Notes: a model not told the origin generated them from the sequence alone. Shown: positions 32,673-42,285, counted from the first letter of the stretch. The stretch: DNA of 64,000 nt from Segatella hominis (GCF_019249725.2 NZ_CP137559.1:3413001-3477000), one strand, 5' to 3'. Numbers and translations: made by a program.

Positions 32673-35033
32673 ATGAACCTAAAAATCCGTACATTTTCCA
32701 TGGCTTTGGCTGTAATGTCAGCGACAAGCTACATGTATGCACTTCCTTCTAATCATCATGAAGAGAAGTCAAGTACAAAAGAAAAGAAGTCTTTCAACCT
32801 CGAAGAGGAATCCGTAGAGAAGGACAAGAAGGAAGAGCGTAACGTGATGCTTAATGCTGCCGACGCCAACAAGCCTCGTGAAATCCAGATTGGATTGCCG
32901 AGCGAAGACGTAACCGTATATGAGAACGGTCTTCCTGCAGTTTATTCATCCTCAGTTCACAAACTCTCAGCCCACTGGCGCAGCGATGCCTCTCTGAAAG
33001 GTACCGACCTGATGACGCCTTCCGAGTCGGCTATTGCCACAGGTAACATTGCTTACGCTGTATCTTCTTTCAGCGAATTTGGTCAGAAAGAGTTCAAGGG
33101 CAAGCTCAATTACAAGGCGAACCACTTCGGTATGCAGAACTTTGACCTTAACCTCTCTGGTGGCATCGGTACCAACTGGCTCTATACTGCTAGTATGTAC
33201 CAGAACTTCGACCCAGGAAGTTTCAAGCTTCGCTTCACCGATTACGCAGATCGTACCCAGATTTATCATTTCGGTCTGACCCGAATTCTGAACGAAGGCA
33301 AGGGACGCATCTCCTTATTATATAAGTACTCAAACAGCAAGAACCCAGGCAACTTTGCTAATGCGGCACCTTTCATCTACGCAGGTGACGGCAGCATCAA
33401 GAAAATCGCCGGCTTCGACCCAGGCATGGACTCCTATGTTCAGCGACAAGGTTCTTTCCAATACTTGAACACCAAGACTGGCAAGATGGAGACCTGGAAC
33501 ATGAGCAACGGAAGCGAGAACCACGCCAACGAGATTGCCCTCATCAGCCAGTACCAATTTGACAACGGATGGTTGTGGAAATTCAACGCTAAATACATGA
33601 ATGCTCCTCGCGCCAACTACGTGGATTACGGTGGTAGCTCTATCTCGGAGGTGAGCGAGGCTGATGGTTATCAGTTCTCCGATGGCTCAGCTTATAGCGG
33701 ACTCATTGAGGGACGACGTACTTGGTTGCACGTAGGAAAGGTGAGTAATGCTCTCATGACGACAGAAATCAGCAAGCAGCTGAACAACCACAAGTTGATG
33801 ATAGGTCTGAACGAGTGGTATTATCATCTCGACTACTATTCATCATCTTTCCAGTGGGCTGGTACCGTGGAGCCTTATCCTCGCACATTGAGCCAAATGT
33901 ACGTAAATCCTCTTGACCCTACACTGACCGCACGTCGCTCCGAGACCTTTGGATATAACGAGCTGAGTCCTGAATACACCAAGGGTTCTGAGAACAAGTT
34001 GGCTGTTTATTTTACCGACGAATGGAGAGTAACCCCTAAGTTCAAAGTCTTCTATGGCGGACGTCTGGAGTACTATCGCATGTCGGCAAACCAAATTTCT
34101 GCCTCACGCTTCAAGGGATTCCATATCGGCAATTACAACACCTATTCTACTGCGGAGGATGGTTCTATCGTAGCCACAGCGCATAATATCGAACCAGCCA
34201 AGGTGACCAAGAACAAACTGAACTATGCGGCTACCCTGCAGTTGACGTACAACCTCACCAACCAGTTTGGTCTGACAGCTGACGCAACCATCGCCACCCG
34301 CTTCCCACGCATCAGCGAGTATGCAGGAACAGGTCCTACCGAGGAACAGTACAAGCGAGTTACAATCCCGCTGATTCGTGGTGGAATCTTCTACAAGAAC
34401 GATTGGATAGACTTATCTTCCATGATTACTTACATCTCGAAGTCGAACAACATCGACCAGCAGAACCTCACCAAGCCTGGCACGTCTGAAGGCAAGACCG
34501 TGTTGCTCATCTACAACATCCAGACCTTGGGTTGGACCACCTCTGCCGAGATCAATCCATTCAAGAACTTCCACATGCACGCCCTCTTCACCTATCAGAA
34601 GCCAGTGTATAAGAACTACAATGCAAGCGTAACGTTCAATGATGGCCAGACTATGGGTGTAAATGCGAACAACATGATTGTGAAGGAGATTCCACAGGTA
34701 CTCATTGAGTTGGATCCTAAGTATGACATCACCAAGAACTTGAACGCTTGGTTGAGCTTCCGTTACTTTGGCAAGACCTACGCCAACCTCCAGGAGGCAC
34801 TCTATTTCAATGGTCACTGGGAGACTTTCGGCGGAATCAACTGGAACGTGAATAAGAAACTGAGTCTCGGTGTGAGCGTCATCAACATCCTCAACGAGAA
34901 GGGTGCCAAAGGTACCATCAACGGTTCGGAGTTGATTACAAAGGAAGAAGCCAGTAAATATGCAGGCAAGTATATGAGCGGCAGCTATCTTCGCCCATTC
35001 ACCATCGAGTTCTCAGCAGGAATCAAGTTCTAA
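32673..35033 (+). CDS. TonB-dependent outer-membrane receptor without SusD partner
   Basis: A 786-residue outer-membrane receptor. After a signal peptide comes an unusually charged Lys/Glu segment (about 30-60, EEKSSTKEKK to EKDKKEERN). It has no carboxypeptidase-like domain of the SusC kind. A short plug follows (EDVTVYENGLPAVYSSS), then a barrel ending PFTIEFSAGIKF. It probably imports oligosaccharides that the downstream GH36 cuts. The absence of a susD gene before the next gene sets it apart from ordinary PULs. GH36 follows 103 bp later. Regulated by the divergent sensor, by inference. Confidence 0.85.
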   Translation: MNLKIRTFSMALAVMSATSYMYALPSNHHEEKSSTKEKKSFNLEEESVEKDKKEERNVMLNAADANKPREIQIGLPSEDVTVYENGLPAVYSSSVHKLSAHWRSDASLKGTDLMTPSESAIATGNIAYAVSSFSEFGQKEFKGKLNYKANHFGMQNFDLNLSGGIGTNWLYTASMYQNFDPGSFKLRFTDYADRTQIYHFGLTRILNEGKGRISLLYKYSNSKNPGNFANAAPFIYAGDGSIKKIAGFDPGMDSYVQRQGSFQYLNTKTGKMETWNMSNGSENHANEIALISQYQFDNGWLWKFNAKYMNAPRANYVDYGGSSISEVSEADGYQFSDGSAYSGLIEGRRTWLHVGKVSNALMTTEISKQLNNHKLMIGLNEWYYHLDYYSSSFQWAGTVEPYPRTLSQMYVNPLDPTLTARRSETFGYNELSPEYTKGSENKLAVYFTDEWRVTPKFKVFYGGRLEYYRMSANQISASRFKGFHIGNYNTYSTAEDGSIVATAHNIEPAKVTKNKLNYAATLQLTYNLTNQFGLTADATIATRFPRISEYAGTGPTEEQYKRVTIPLIRGGIFYKNDWIDLSSMITYISKSNNIDQQNLTKPGTSEGKTVLLIYNIQTLGWTTSAEINPFKNFHMHALFTYQKPVYKNYNASVTFNDGQTMGVNANNMIVKEIPQVLIELDPKYDITKNLNAWLSFRYFGKTYANLQEALYFNGHWETFGGINWNVNKKLSLGVSVINILNEKGAKGTINGSELITKEEASKYAGKYMSGSYLRPFTIEFSAGIKF

Positions 35034-35136
35034 GCTTTCATAATATACGATGAAAATTGCAATAAAGTAAGACTGCAAGACGTTATCGTAATAGCAAAAA
35101 TAATAAAACCAACAATCAAATAAAAACCAAAGAACA

Positions 35137-37317
35137 ATGAAAAAGGTATTTATGATTATTGCAGCTGTGTGCATGACTTCAGTGATGGCATTCGCGCAAA
35201 AGACCATCAGAGTATCGACCGACAAGACCGATCTCGTGATGCAAGTTTCTCCTAAAGGTCGTCTCTATCAAGTGTATTTAGGCGACAAGTTGAAGAATCC
35301 CGCAGACTATCAGAACCTGAAGTGGGATGTATATGCAGCCTCTGATGGTGCCGTCTGTCAACGAGGTCATGAGGTTTATGCAACTTCTGGTGCTGAAGAT
35401 TTCTTCGAGCCGGCAGTGGCAGTGACTCATGCCGATGGCAACATGACCACCTATTTATATTATAAGTCATTCGAGGAGAAAGCTATCAATGGGGGTACTG
35501 AAACCATCATCACCCTTCAGGACAAAGTATATCCGCTGACCGTGAAGCTCCACTATGCAGCTTATCCTAAGGAGAACGTCATCAAGGCTTGGAGCGAAAT
35601 CTCTCACAAAGAGAAAGCCCCTGTCACCCTCTGGAGATACAGTTCTACCATGCTCTACTTCAAGGCAAACAAATACTTCGTCACCAACTATCATAGCGAC
35701 TGGGCTAAGGAAGGACAGCCTGAGACTTGCCAGTTGACTGCTGGAAAAAAGATAGTTGATACCAAGTTGGGTACCCGTGCAGCCATGCAGGAGGAGCCAT
35801 TCTTTGAACTGGGATTTGATGAGCCTGCCAAGGAAAAAGAAGGCAAGGTGATGCTTGGAACCATCGGATGGCCTGGCAACTTCCGCTTTACCTTCGAGGT
35901 GGACAACGTGGGCGCACTTCGTGTCATCCCAGCCATCAACCCATACGCTTCCGACTATAAGTTGAAGGCAGGAGAGACATTTACTACCCCTGAGTTCATC
36001 TTCGCCATGAGCGACAATGGCATGGGTGAGGCTTCCCGTAATTTGCATAATTGGGCTCGCCAGTATCAGGTAAACATGGGTATGGAAGATCGCCTTACGC
36101 TCTTGAACAACTGGGAGAATACTGGCTTCGACTTCAACCAGCAGAGTCTTGCTGAGTTGATGAAGGATGCAAAGGACTTGGGTGTAGATATGTTCTTGCT
36201 CGACGATGGTTGGTTTGCCAACAAGTATCCTCGCAAGGACGACCATGCAGGTCTCGGCGACTGGGAGGCTACCAAGAGCAAGCTGCCAGAGGGAATACCA
36301 GGATTGGTAAGAGATGCCAAGAAGGCAGGTGTAAAGTTTGGTATTTGGATTGAGCCAGAGATGGTGAATCCTAAGAGCGAACTCTTTGAAAAGCATCCCG
36401 ACTGGGTCATCATGCAGCCTAAGCGTGACACTTATTACTATCGCAACCAGTTGGTGCTTGACATCAGCAACCCTAAGGTACAGGATTATGTGTTCGGCAT
36501 CGTGGATCGCATCATGACGGAGAACCCAGATGTGGCTTACTTCAAGTGGGATTGCAACAGTGTGATTACCAACATCTACTCTCCATATCACAAGGAGAAC
36601 CAGGGCAACTTCTATATCGACCATGTGCGTGGCATCTACAAGGTACTCACTCGCATCCACAACAAGTATCCTAAGTTGCCTATGATGCTCTGCTCTGGCG
36701 GTGGCGGCAGAATGGACTACGAGATGTTGAAATACTTCACCGAGTTTTGGTGCTCTGACGATACAGACCCATTCGAGCGCATCTACATCCAGTGGAGCTT
36801 GTCTAAGTTCTTCCCAGCCAAGACCATGGGCTCTCATGTAACCAATTGGAACAAAAATACCAGCGTGAAGTTCCGCACCGATGTTTGCAGCTCTTGCAAG
36901 TTGGGCTTCGACATCGACCTCAAGTCACTCTCAAAGGATGACTATAAGTTCGTTCAGAACGCCGTCAAGAACTATGACAGCATGAAACCGATGATCCTCG
37001 AAGGCGACCAGTATCGCCTGGTTTCTCCATACGAGGGCAACCACTGTGCTATCAACTATGTAAGCAAGGACAAACAGCGTGCCGTTCTCTTTGCTTACGA
37101 CTTGCACCCACGCTACAAGGAGCCTGTGATGAACGTGAAGATGCAGGGTTTGGATGCCGATAAAGTATATACTGTCAAGGAGACCAATCTGATGCCTGGA
37201 AAGGAATCTGATTTGGAGTGCAATGGTAAACAGTATAGCGGTGACTATCTGATGAAAGTCGGCTTGAATGTATTCAGCCAGACCGATGGAACCAGCCATG
37301 TATTGGTATTAGAATAA
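35137..37317 (+). CDS. GH36 alpha-galactosidase
   Basis: A 726-residue exported enzyme (signal MKKVFMIIAAVCMTSVMAFA) that should release alpha-linked galactose from raffinose-type sugars, melibiose or galactomannan fragments. An N-terminal beta-supersandwich (about 25-310) precedes the barrel. Catalytic motifs are FLLDDGWF (353-360), WIEPEMV (404-410), nucleophile Asp 472 in FKWDCN and the acid/base Asp in WCSDDTDPF (538-546). The length is typical of GH36. It is the last gene of the receptor operon and is closed by a strong terminator. Cells could take up an alpha-galactoside by the receptor and cut it in the periplasm with this enzyme and the GH2. Confidence 0.92.
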   Translation: MKKVFMIIAAVCMTSVMAFAQKTIRVSTDKTDLVMQVSPKGRLYQVYLGDKLKNPADYQNLKWDVYAASDGAVCQRGHEVYATSGAEDFFEPAVAVTHADGNMTTYLYYKSFEEKAINGGTETIITLQDKVYPLTVKLHYAAYPKENVIKAWSEISHKEKAPVTLWRYSSTMLYFKANKYFVTNYHSDWAKEGQPETCQLTAGKKIVDTKLGTRAAMQEEPFFELGFDEPAKEKEGKVMLGTIGWPGNFRFTFEVDNVGALRVIPAINPYASDYKLKAGETFTTPEFIFAMSDNGMGEASRNLHNWARQYQVNMGMEDRLTLLNNWENTGFDFNQQSLAELMKDAKDLGVDMFLLDDGWFANKYPRKDDHAGLGDWEATKSKLPEGIPGLVRDAKKAGVKFGIWIEPEMVNPKSELFEKHPDWVIMQPKRDTYYYRNQLVLDISNPKVQDYVFGIVDRIMTENPDVAYFKWDCNSVITNIYSPYHKENQGNFYIDHVRGIYKVLTRIHNKYPKLPMMLCSGGGGRMDYEMLKYFTEFWCSDDTDPFERIYIQWSLSKFFPAKTMGSHVTNWNKNTSVKFRTDVCSSCKLGFDIDLKSLSKDDYKFVQNAVKNYDSMKPMILEGDQYRLVSPYEGNHCAINYVSKDKQRAVLFAYDLHPRYKEPVMNVKMQGLDADKVYTVKETNLMPGKESDLECNGKQYSGDYLMKVGLNVFSQTDGTSHVLVLE

Positions 37318-37335
37318 GGTATCAATATTCATAAT

Positions 37336-37378
37336 AAAAAAAGCAGCAAAGTCTATAATAGGCTTGCTGCTTTTTTTT
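37336..37378. terminator. Bidirectional terminator between GH36 and proB
   Basis: AAAAAAGCAGCAA pairs with TTGCTGCTTTTTT around a 14-nt loop. It serves two convergent genes. Confidence 0.9.
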
Positions 37379-37408
37379 AGGTATCTGTATCTCTTTTCCC
37401 TAATGATT

Positions 37409-38191
37409 TTACTTGTTTAGCGGTCTTGCTACAAATTCTGTATGAAGTGTCTCCATCGGATGCTCCTTCAGGTTGATGAGGATGTTTGGCGTGTTGCCAT
37501 TGGCGATGATTACCTTGATGCCGGCATTGGCTACGTCGTGGGCGGTTTTCACTTTCGAAGTCATGCCGCCTCTGCCGTGGCTGCTCTTGCTGGCAAGAAT
37601 GTACTCGCTGATATCGCGGTCGTAATAAACCGATGGGATAATGCGGGTGGTAGGCTCGCTTGGATCGCCATTGTAGATGCCGTCCACATTACTTAATAAT
37701 ATAAGTGTGTCGGCATTCATCATCTTGGCAATCAAGCCAGACAACTCGTCGTTATCCGTAAACATCAACTCGGTGATGCACACGGTATCGTTCTCATTGA
37801 CGATAGGAAGTACATTGTTCTCCAGCATTACCTGCATGCAGGCCTCCTGGTTCTTATACTGCTCCTCGGCACCGAAATTTTCCTTCATGGTCAATACTTG
37901 ACCTATCTTAATCTTGTATTCACGGAAAAGGTTGTAATAGAGACCTACGAGTTTCACCTGTCCGATAGCAGAGAACAGCTGGCGTTGCTCCACGCTGTCT
38001 AAATGGTGGCCAACATGCAGCTCGGCTCTTCCGGCTGCTACGGCACCTGATGATACCAGAATTACCTCATAGTCGTGTTTGCGGAGCCAAACGATTTGAT
38101 CTACAATCGCCGACATTCTTGTTACGTCCAACTTTCCGTCTTCTCGGGTCAGCACATTGCTGCCCACCTTTACTACAATTCTTTTTCCCAT
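37409..38191 (-). CDS. proB: Glutamate 5-kinase, short form without PUA domain
   Basis: A 260-residue amino-acid kinase that phosphorylates glutamate for proline synthesis. Motifs: KRIVVKVGSNVLT at the start, VSSGAVAAGR (about 50-59), NENDTV and LLSNVDGIYNGDP, and the SSHGRGGMTSKVKTA nucleotide loop (about 208-222). It lacks the ~100-residue C-terminal PUA domain of the E. coli enzyme, which is usual in Bacteroidota. In relatives I recall proB next to proA; here 14 kb of sugar-use and accessory genes lie between. A GTGAAGAG repeat block lies right before the start codon. Confidence 0.95.
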   Translation of the reverse strand: MGKRIVVKVGSNVLTREDGKLDVTRMSAIVDQIVWLRKHDYEVILVSSGAVAAGRAELHVGHHLDSVEQRQLFSAIGQVKLVGLYYNLFREYKIKIGQVLTMKENFGAEEQYKNQEACMQVMLENNVLPIVNENDTVCITELMFTDNDELSGLIAKMMNADTLILLSNVDGIYNGDPSEPTTRIIPSVYYDRDISEYILASKSSHGRGGMTSKVKTAHDVANAGIKVIIANGNTPNILINLKEHPMETLHTEFVARPLNK

Positions 38192-38198
38192 GATTAAA

Positions 38199-38359
38199 GT
38201 GAAGAGTGAAGAACGAAGAGTATTCTTGTTCTTCTTGTTATATTTTATGTGATATGATATATGTTAAAGTGAAGAGTGAAGAATTCAATAGCTTTTTTAT
38301 ATCAAATTTTAGCTTGTTAAAGCAAGAGAATTCTTCACTCTTCACTCTTCGTTTTTCAC
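38199..38359. repeat. GTGAAGAG-family repeats between proB and the acyl-CoA ligase
   Basis: Two plus-oriented copies (38199-38220 and 38269-38286, both preceded by TTAAA) and one minus-oriented copy (38338-38359). The outer copies can pair and form a large hairpin. The minus copy contains the stop TGA of the ligase gene (38356-38358). Confidence 0.8.
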
Positions 38360-40014
38360 TTAACTCCGTCCTTTTCTCGAATCTCTACTCTTCGAATCTT
38401 GCCAGAGATGGTCTTTGGCAATTCATCTACGAATTCGATGATGCGAGGATATTTATAAGGAGCAGTCTCGTGCTTCACATGATCCTGCAGCTTCTTGATG
38501 AGGTCTGGACCTGCCATATTCTTGTATTCATCCTTTAGTACGACGGTTGCCTTGACTACCATGCCGCGGATTGGGTCTGGTACACCGGTGATGGCGCACT
38601 CTACTACGGCAGGATGAGTCATCAGGGCATTTTCTACCTCGAAAGGACCGATGCGATAACCGGAACTCTTGATCACATCATCGATTCTGCCCTCAAACCA
38701 GAAGTAGCCTTCCTCGTCACGCCAAGCCATATCGCCCGTGTGATAGTAACCGTCATGCCACACAGACTTGGTCTGCTTTTCGTCACGGTAATAATACTTG
38801 AAGAGTCCAAGCGGTTTGTTATCACCGATGCGGATGCAAATCTCACCCTTTTCACCATCCTCACACTCTGTCATGTCTGGGCGAAGGATGTGAACATCAT
38901 ATTGTGGGTTAGGCTTGCCCATGCTTCCTGGTTTTGGTTTGATCCAAGGGAAGGTTCCTAATGTCATGGTGGTTTCGGTCTGTCCGAAGCCCTCGTAAAT
39001 CTGTACACCAGTCAGTTTCTGGAAGGTTTCTGCTACGGATGGATTCATCGCTTCACCCGCAGTTGTACAATATTCGAGACTGCTGAGGTCGTACTTGGAG
39101 AAATCCTCCTGAATCATGAAACGGTAGATAGTAGGAGGGGCGCAGAAAGAAGTGATATGATATTTTTCTATCTGGCGCATAATCTTATCAGCCGTAAACT
39201 TCTCGTGATCGAATACGAAGACGGTAGCTCCGGCAAACCATTGACCGTAGAGTTTGCCCCAAACAGCCTTTCCCCAACCGGTATCGGCTACGGTCAGGTG
39301 GATGGAGTTCTCGTGGAGATTGTGCCAATATACACCCGTGGTCAGATGACCGAGGGCATAGAGGTGGTCGTGGGCCACCATCTTTGGCTCGCCTGTCGTA
39401 CCTGATGTGAAATACATCAGGAGCGTATCTTCATTGGAATTTACATGTTCCGGGCGAACGAAAGGAGCGCATTCGTTCCACTCCTTCATCCAGTCGTGGA
39501 AACCTTCAGGAATATCTGGACCGATACTGATTAGGGTCTTGACGGTAGGACTCTCTGGCATAGCCTCTTCAATTTGCTCTACCACGTAATCATCGCCGCA
39601 GCAGATGATGGCTTTTACGCTGGCGGCATTGTTGCGATATACGATGTCATGCTTGGTGAGCATGTGGGTGGCAGGAATGGCTACGGCTCCTATCTTGTGG
39701 AGTCCGAGCATGGCAAGCCACCACTGATAGTGGCGCTTCAGGATAAGCATTACCTTATCATCATGACCAATGCCGAGGCTCTGGAAGTAGGCAGCAGCCT
39801 TGTCGCTCTGTTCTTTCAGATCCTTGTATGTAAAACGTATCTCCTCGCCACGTTCACTTGTCCAAAGCAGTGCAACATGGTCTGGCTTGATTTTTGCCCA
39901 CTCGTCCATTACATCGTAGGCAAAGTTGAAATCTTCTGGTATAATGAACTCCAGATGCTCCTTGAAGTCTTGTTCTGAAGTAAATTTAGTTTGTTTTAAA
40001 AATCTCTCAATCAT
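38356..40014 (-). CDS. AMP-forming acyl-CoA synthetase
   Basis: A 552-residue adenylating enzyme that joins a carboxylic acid to CoA. Motifs: YFTSGTTGEPKM (about 207-218), the EGFGQTETT stretch, the YHTGDMAWRDEEGYFWFEGR core and the C-terminal lysine in PKTISGKIRR. The general plan fits medium-chain or acetyl-like acyl-CoA synthetases; the substrate cannot be told. It follows an XRE-cupin regulator gene by 36 bp, an arrangement I recall from other Bacteroidales near proC. The stop codon lies in a repeat. Confidence 0.88.
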   Translation of the reverse strand: MIERFLKQTKFTSEQDFKEHLEFIIPEDFNFAYDVMDEWAKIKPDHVALLWTSERGEEIRFTYKDLKEQSDKAAAYFQSLGIGHDDKVMLILKRHYQWWLAMLGLHKIGAVAIPATHMLTKHDIVYRNNAASVKAIICCGDDYVVEQIEEAMPESPTVKTLISIGPDIPEGFHDWMKEWNECAPFVRPEHVNSNEDTLLMYFTSGTTGEPKMVAHDHLYALGHLTTGVYWHNLHENSIHLTVADTGWGKAVWGKLYGQWFAGATVFVFDHEKFTADKIMRQIEKYHITSFCAPPTIYRFMIQEDFSKYDLSSLEYCTTAGEAMNPSVAETFQKLTGVQIYEGFGQTETTMTLGTFPWIKPKPGSMGKPNPQYDVHILRPDMTECEDGEKGEICIRIGDNKPLGLFKYYYRDEKQTKSVWHDGYYHTGDMAWRDEEGYFWFEGRIDDVIKSSGYRIGPFEVENALMTHPAVVECAITGVPDPIRGMVVKATVVLKDEYKNMAGPDLIKKLQDHVKHETAPYKYPRIIEFVDELPKTISGKIRRVEIREKDGVK

Positions 40015-40050
40015 AATTGTTTGATTTGCTTAGAGAATTGAATTCTCTAT

Positions 40051-40605
40051 TTAGATAATGATACAAAGAAACTTGGCAGGTTCCCCATTGAGGGAACGGA
40101 AACAATGTTGTTTCTTGCTGTCGAAATAGATGCTGTCACCAGGGTTGAGTACCATGACTTTTTCTTCGATGGTTACCTCAAGTGTTCCTTCTATCACATA
40201 ATCATATTCCTGTCCGTCGTGTCCGTTCTTATTTGGTTTCTCATTACCAGGTAATGGGTCAACCTGAACCATGAAAGGATTTACCTTTCTGTCTTTGAAA
40301 CCAACGGCAAGGCTCTGGTACTTATATTGGTTGTTACGGTCAATCTCCGGTCCCTGTCCCTTGCGGGTCACGTAGTATCCCTTCATGCGAGGTTCCTCGC
40401 CGAAGAGTAATACGTCAAGGTCGATACCATACCGCTTGGATATCTTTGAGAGGCGATACACAGAAGGGTCTGCCTCTCCTGTCTCTATTTTGAGATAATG
40501 GTCGAGACTGATGTCACAAAGCTCAGCTACCTCCTCTGCAGGGATGTTGAGAACCTCGCGAAGACCTTTCAGTCTCTCGCCGATTTGCTTGATTGCTTCG
40601 TCCAT
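40051..40605 (-). CDS. XRE-family regulator with C-terminal cupin domain
   Basis: A 184-residue protein: an N-terminal helix-turn-helix (residues about 8-62, with LRGLREVLNIPAEEVAELCD shortened to LREVLNIPAEEVAELCD) and a C-terminal cupin barrel (about 110-180: GHDGQEYDYVIEGTLEVTI, LNPGDSIYFDSKKQHCFRSL). Such regulators sense a small ligand with the cupin and bind DNA near their own operon. It is the first gene of a two-gene unit with the acyl-CoA synthetase and probably controls it; the ligand may be the acid or its CoA ester (inference). Promoter at 40633-40640. Confidence 0.88.
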   Translation of the reverse strand: MDEAIKQIGERLKGLREVLNIPAEEVAELCDISLDHYLKIETGEADPSVYRLSKISKRYGIDLDVLLFGEEPRMKGYYVTRKGQGPEIDRNNQYKYQSLAVGFKDRKVNPFMVQVDPLPGNEKPNKNGHDGQEYDYVIEGTLEVTIEEKVMVLNPGDSIYFDSKKQHCFRSLNGEPAKFLCIII

Positions 40606-40632
40606 ATTTCTATATTTTTATTGGTTTGTGGG

Positions 40633-40640
40633 CAAAAGTA
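40633..40640 (-). promoter_or_regulatory. -7 promoter element of the cupin regulator-ligase operon
   Basis: TACTTTTG on the minus strand, 28 bp before the ATG. Confidence 0.6.
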
Positions 40641-40683
40641 CTAATTTTTGCTGATATGAGCAAGAAAAATCAGCGTTAATCCT

Positions 40684-42234
40684 CTATTTGATAACGAATT
40701 TATAGATTCCGTTTTGTCGGGAGCCTACGATAGCGGTATTGCCAATGACCAATGGCGATGATTCAAAGTTGTGAGCAAAATGCTTCTTACACAGTATTTC
40801 TCCGGTCTTGGCGCGGATAAGATATGTGGTTCCACCAGAGTCGCCTGTGAAAATATACATTTCGTTCTTCTCGTTTAAGAATCCTACAGGTGATGACCAC
40901 GCAAACTGGTTCAGCTGGGTCGAGTGGACTATCTTACCTGTTTGAATATCGACGGCTATCATTTCGGCAGATCCTGCTCCCTTTCCATCAGCTCCGTTTC
41001 GGCAAATATTGGCGAAAAGAAGATGGCTGCAATCGCCCATTCCTAATAATGGAGTACAATACATACCGCCATCAAGCGCCTTTTCTCCTAAGGTAAAGCG
41101 TTTGCAAGGTATCTGCAAATTCCAGATACGATTGCCGTTTCTTCCATCCAATTTTACGATATGACAAATACCTTCATTTCCCTGTTTGTCCACTTCGCAG
41201 CCACAATATATATAAGGTGTGTCTTTTTCTACTTTGCATACGATACTGCCATCTATGTCGTCATGGTTGTTGTAACTCCAAACTGGTTTCATCGTATTTA
41301 AGTTGACGGCAAGAATGTTGCCATGATTGTCTCCGAAGAAACCGTAGTTGCGATATACGCAGAGACTGTTCTCTACTCCAGGAGCCGAACCGTTGATGGT
41401 ATAGCGTAATGCTGCTGCAAGTGTAAGCTTGCCTTGGACTCTGCGGAATTTATACAGACATCCGTTTTCGCCAGGCCAGAAAAGGAAGTCTCCTACGACT
41501 ACTGGCGATGAGTCGAAAGCATTCCAACCGCGGCGTGCTTTTGGGTCATGTCCGAAGAAATCGGTTATCTGGTTCTTTTTCAGATCTATGGTCAAACTTC
41601 CGAATGGTTGGTGATAGGGAACACCCTGTCCGACATAGAGGTTGTCGAGAGTAGGATCGAGCGATGGAGTTCCCTTTATCGTGTTGGTCACGTCTATTGC
41701 TTGTCTTGTCGCCTTTCCTGTATTGTAGTCGATGAAATAGACTCTGCCGCATAGAGATCCAACCATAATCTCATTTCTCTTCTTGTGATAAAGAGGCTGA
41801 CCTGTCCATCCGGAACCTCCTCCCCAGATTCCATATTTCGTCTGCTCTGTATTATAATAGGTATGAAATACCCATGCCGTGTCTATGGTAGCAGGTGTTC
41901 CTGTTACCTTACCGCCAAAGTTGGCATCACGCAGTAGGGTTTTCCTGAAAGTCAGTACATCTTCCCCATCATAGAGACTCTCCAAAGAGGACAAGGTGAG
42001 GTCGCTGGAATCTTTGATTTCAACATCGTAGCGCACTCTCTCTGCCGACGGATACAAGGTGTCTGGTAGGGGAAGAACAGTTGTGTTGACTTCGATTTCA
42101 GTACTATCCTCTATAGGTTGGTTGTCTTGTTGCTTGACAACTTTTGTTGTGCAGGCACCTAATAATATGCTTAGTGAACAGAATATAAGTCTCCAGCATC
42201 TTTTGAGATTGCCATGATTTTTATGGTAATTCAT
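40684..42234 (-). CDS. PQQ/WD40-like beta-propeller lipoprotein
   Basis: A 516-residue lipoprotein (signal ending LLGAC). The mature part is a beta-propeller of the PQQ-dehydrogenase-like type, with blades such as YHKKRNEIMVGSLCGRVYFI, LDPTLDNLYVGQGVPYH and a C-terminal SSPLVIGNTAIVGSRQNGIY. There is no CxxCH motif and no clear catalytic site, so it is probably a scaffold or binding protein of the envelope, loosely like BamB in fold. I chose the ATG at 42234 because the promoter TATTTTTG at 42278-42285 and the signal peptide fit it; a much longer frame to 42498 would run through proC. Single-gene unit. Confidence 0.75.
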   Translation of the reverse strand: MNYHKNHGNLKRCWRLIFCSLSILLGACTTKVVKQQDNQPIEDSTEIEVNTTVLPLPDTLYPSAERVRYDVEIKDSSDLTLSSLESLYDGEDVLTFRKTLLRDANFGGKVTGTPATIDTAWVFHTYYNTEQTKYGIWGGGSGWTGQPLYHKKRNEIMVGSLCGRVYFIDYNTGKATRQAIDVTNTIKGTPSLDPTLDNLYVGQGVPYHQPFGSLTIDLKKNQITDFFGHDPKARRGWNAFDSSPVVVGDFLFWPGENGCLYKFRRVQGKLTLAAALRYTINGSAPGVENSLCVYRNYGFFGDNHGNILAVNLNTMKPVWSYNNHDDIDGSIVCKVEKDTPYIYCGCEVDKQGNEGICHIVKLDGRNGNRIWNLQIPCKRFTLGEKALDGGMYCTPLLGMGDCSHLLFANICRNGADGKGAGSAEMIAVDIQTGKIVHSTQLNQFAWSSPVGFLNEKNEMYIFTGDSGGTTYLIRAKTGEILCKKHFAHNFESSPLVIGNTAIVGSRQNGIYKFVIK

Positions 42235-42277
42235 CTTCTGATTGGTTTTAAATTTCAAGCGTTTAGATTGTCGGGGA

Positions 42278-42285
42278 CAAAAATA
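42278..42285 (-). promoter_or_regulatory. -7 promoter element of the propeller lipoprotein gene
   Basis: TATTTTTG on the minus strand, 44 bp before the chosen ATG. Confidence 0.55.

Noticed and set aside
35467..36837. Long open frame (456 codons) on the strand opposite the GH36 gene
   Set aside because: It lies fully inside a gene with clear catalytic motifs. Its composition reflects the mirrored codon bias, it has no signal, motif or promoter. Similar antisense frames occur inside the SusD, proA, argG and DUF6057 genes.
40684..42234. Propeller lipoprotein as a PQQ-dependent dehydrogenase or a fourth CxxCH protein
   Set aside because: No CxxCH, no dehydrogenase active-site motif and no DUF6057 neighbour; only the fold type is shared.
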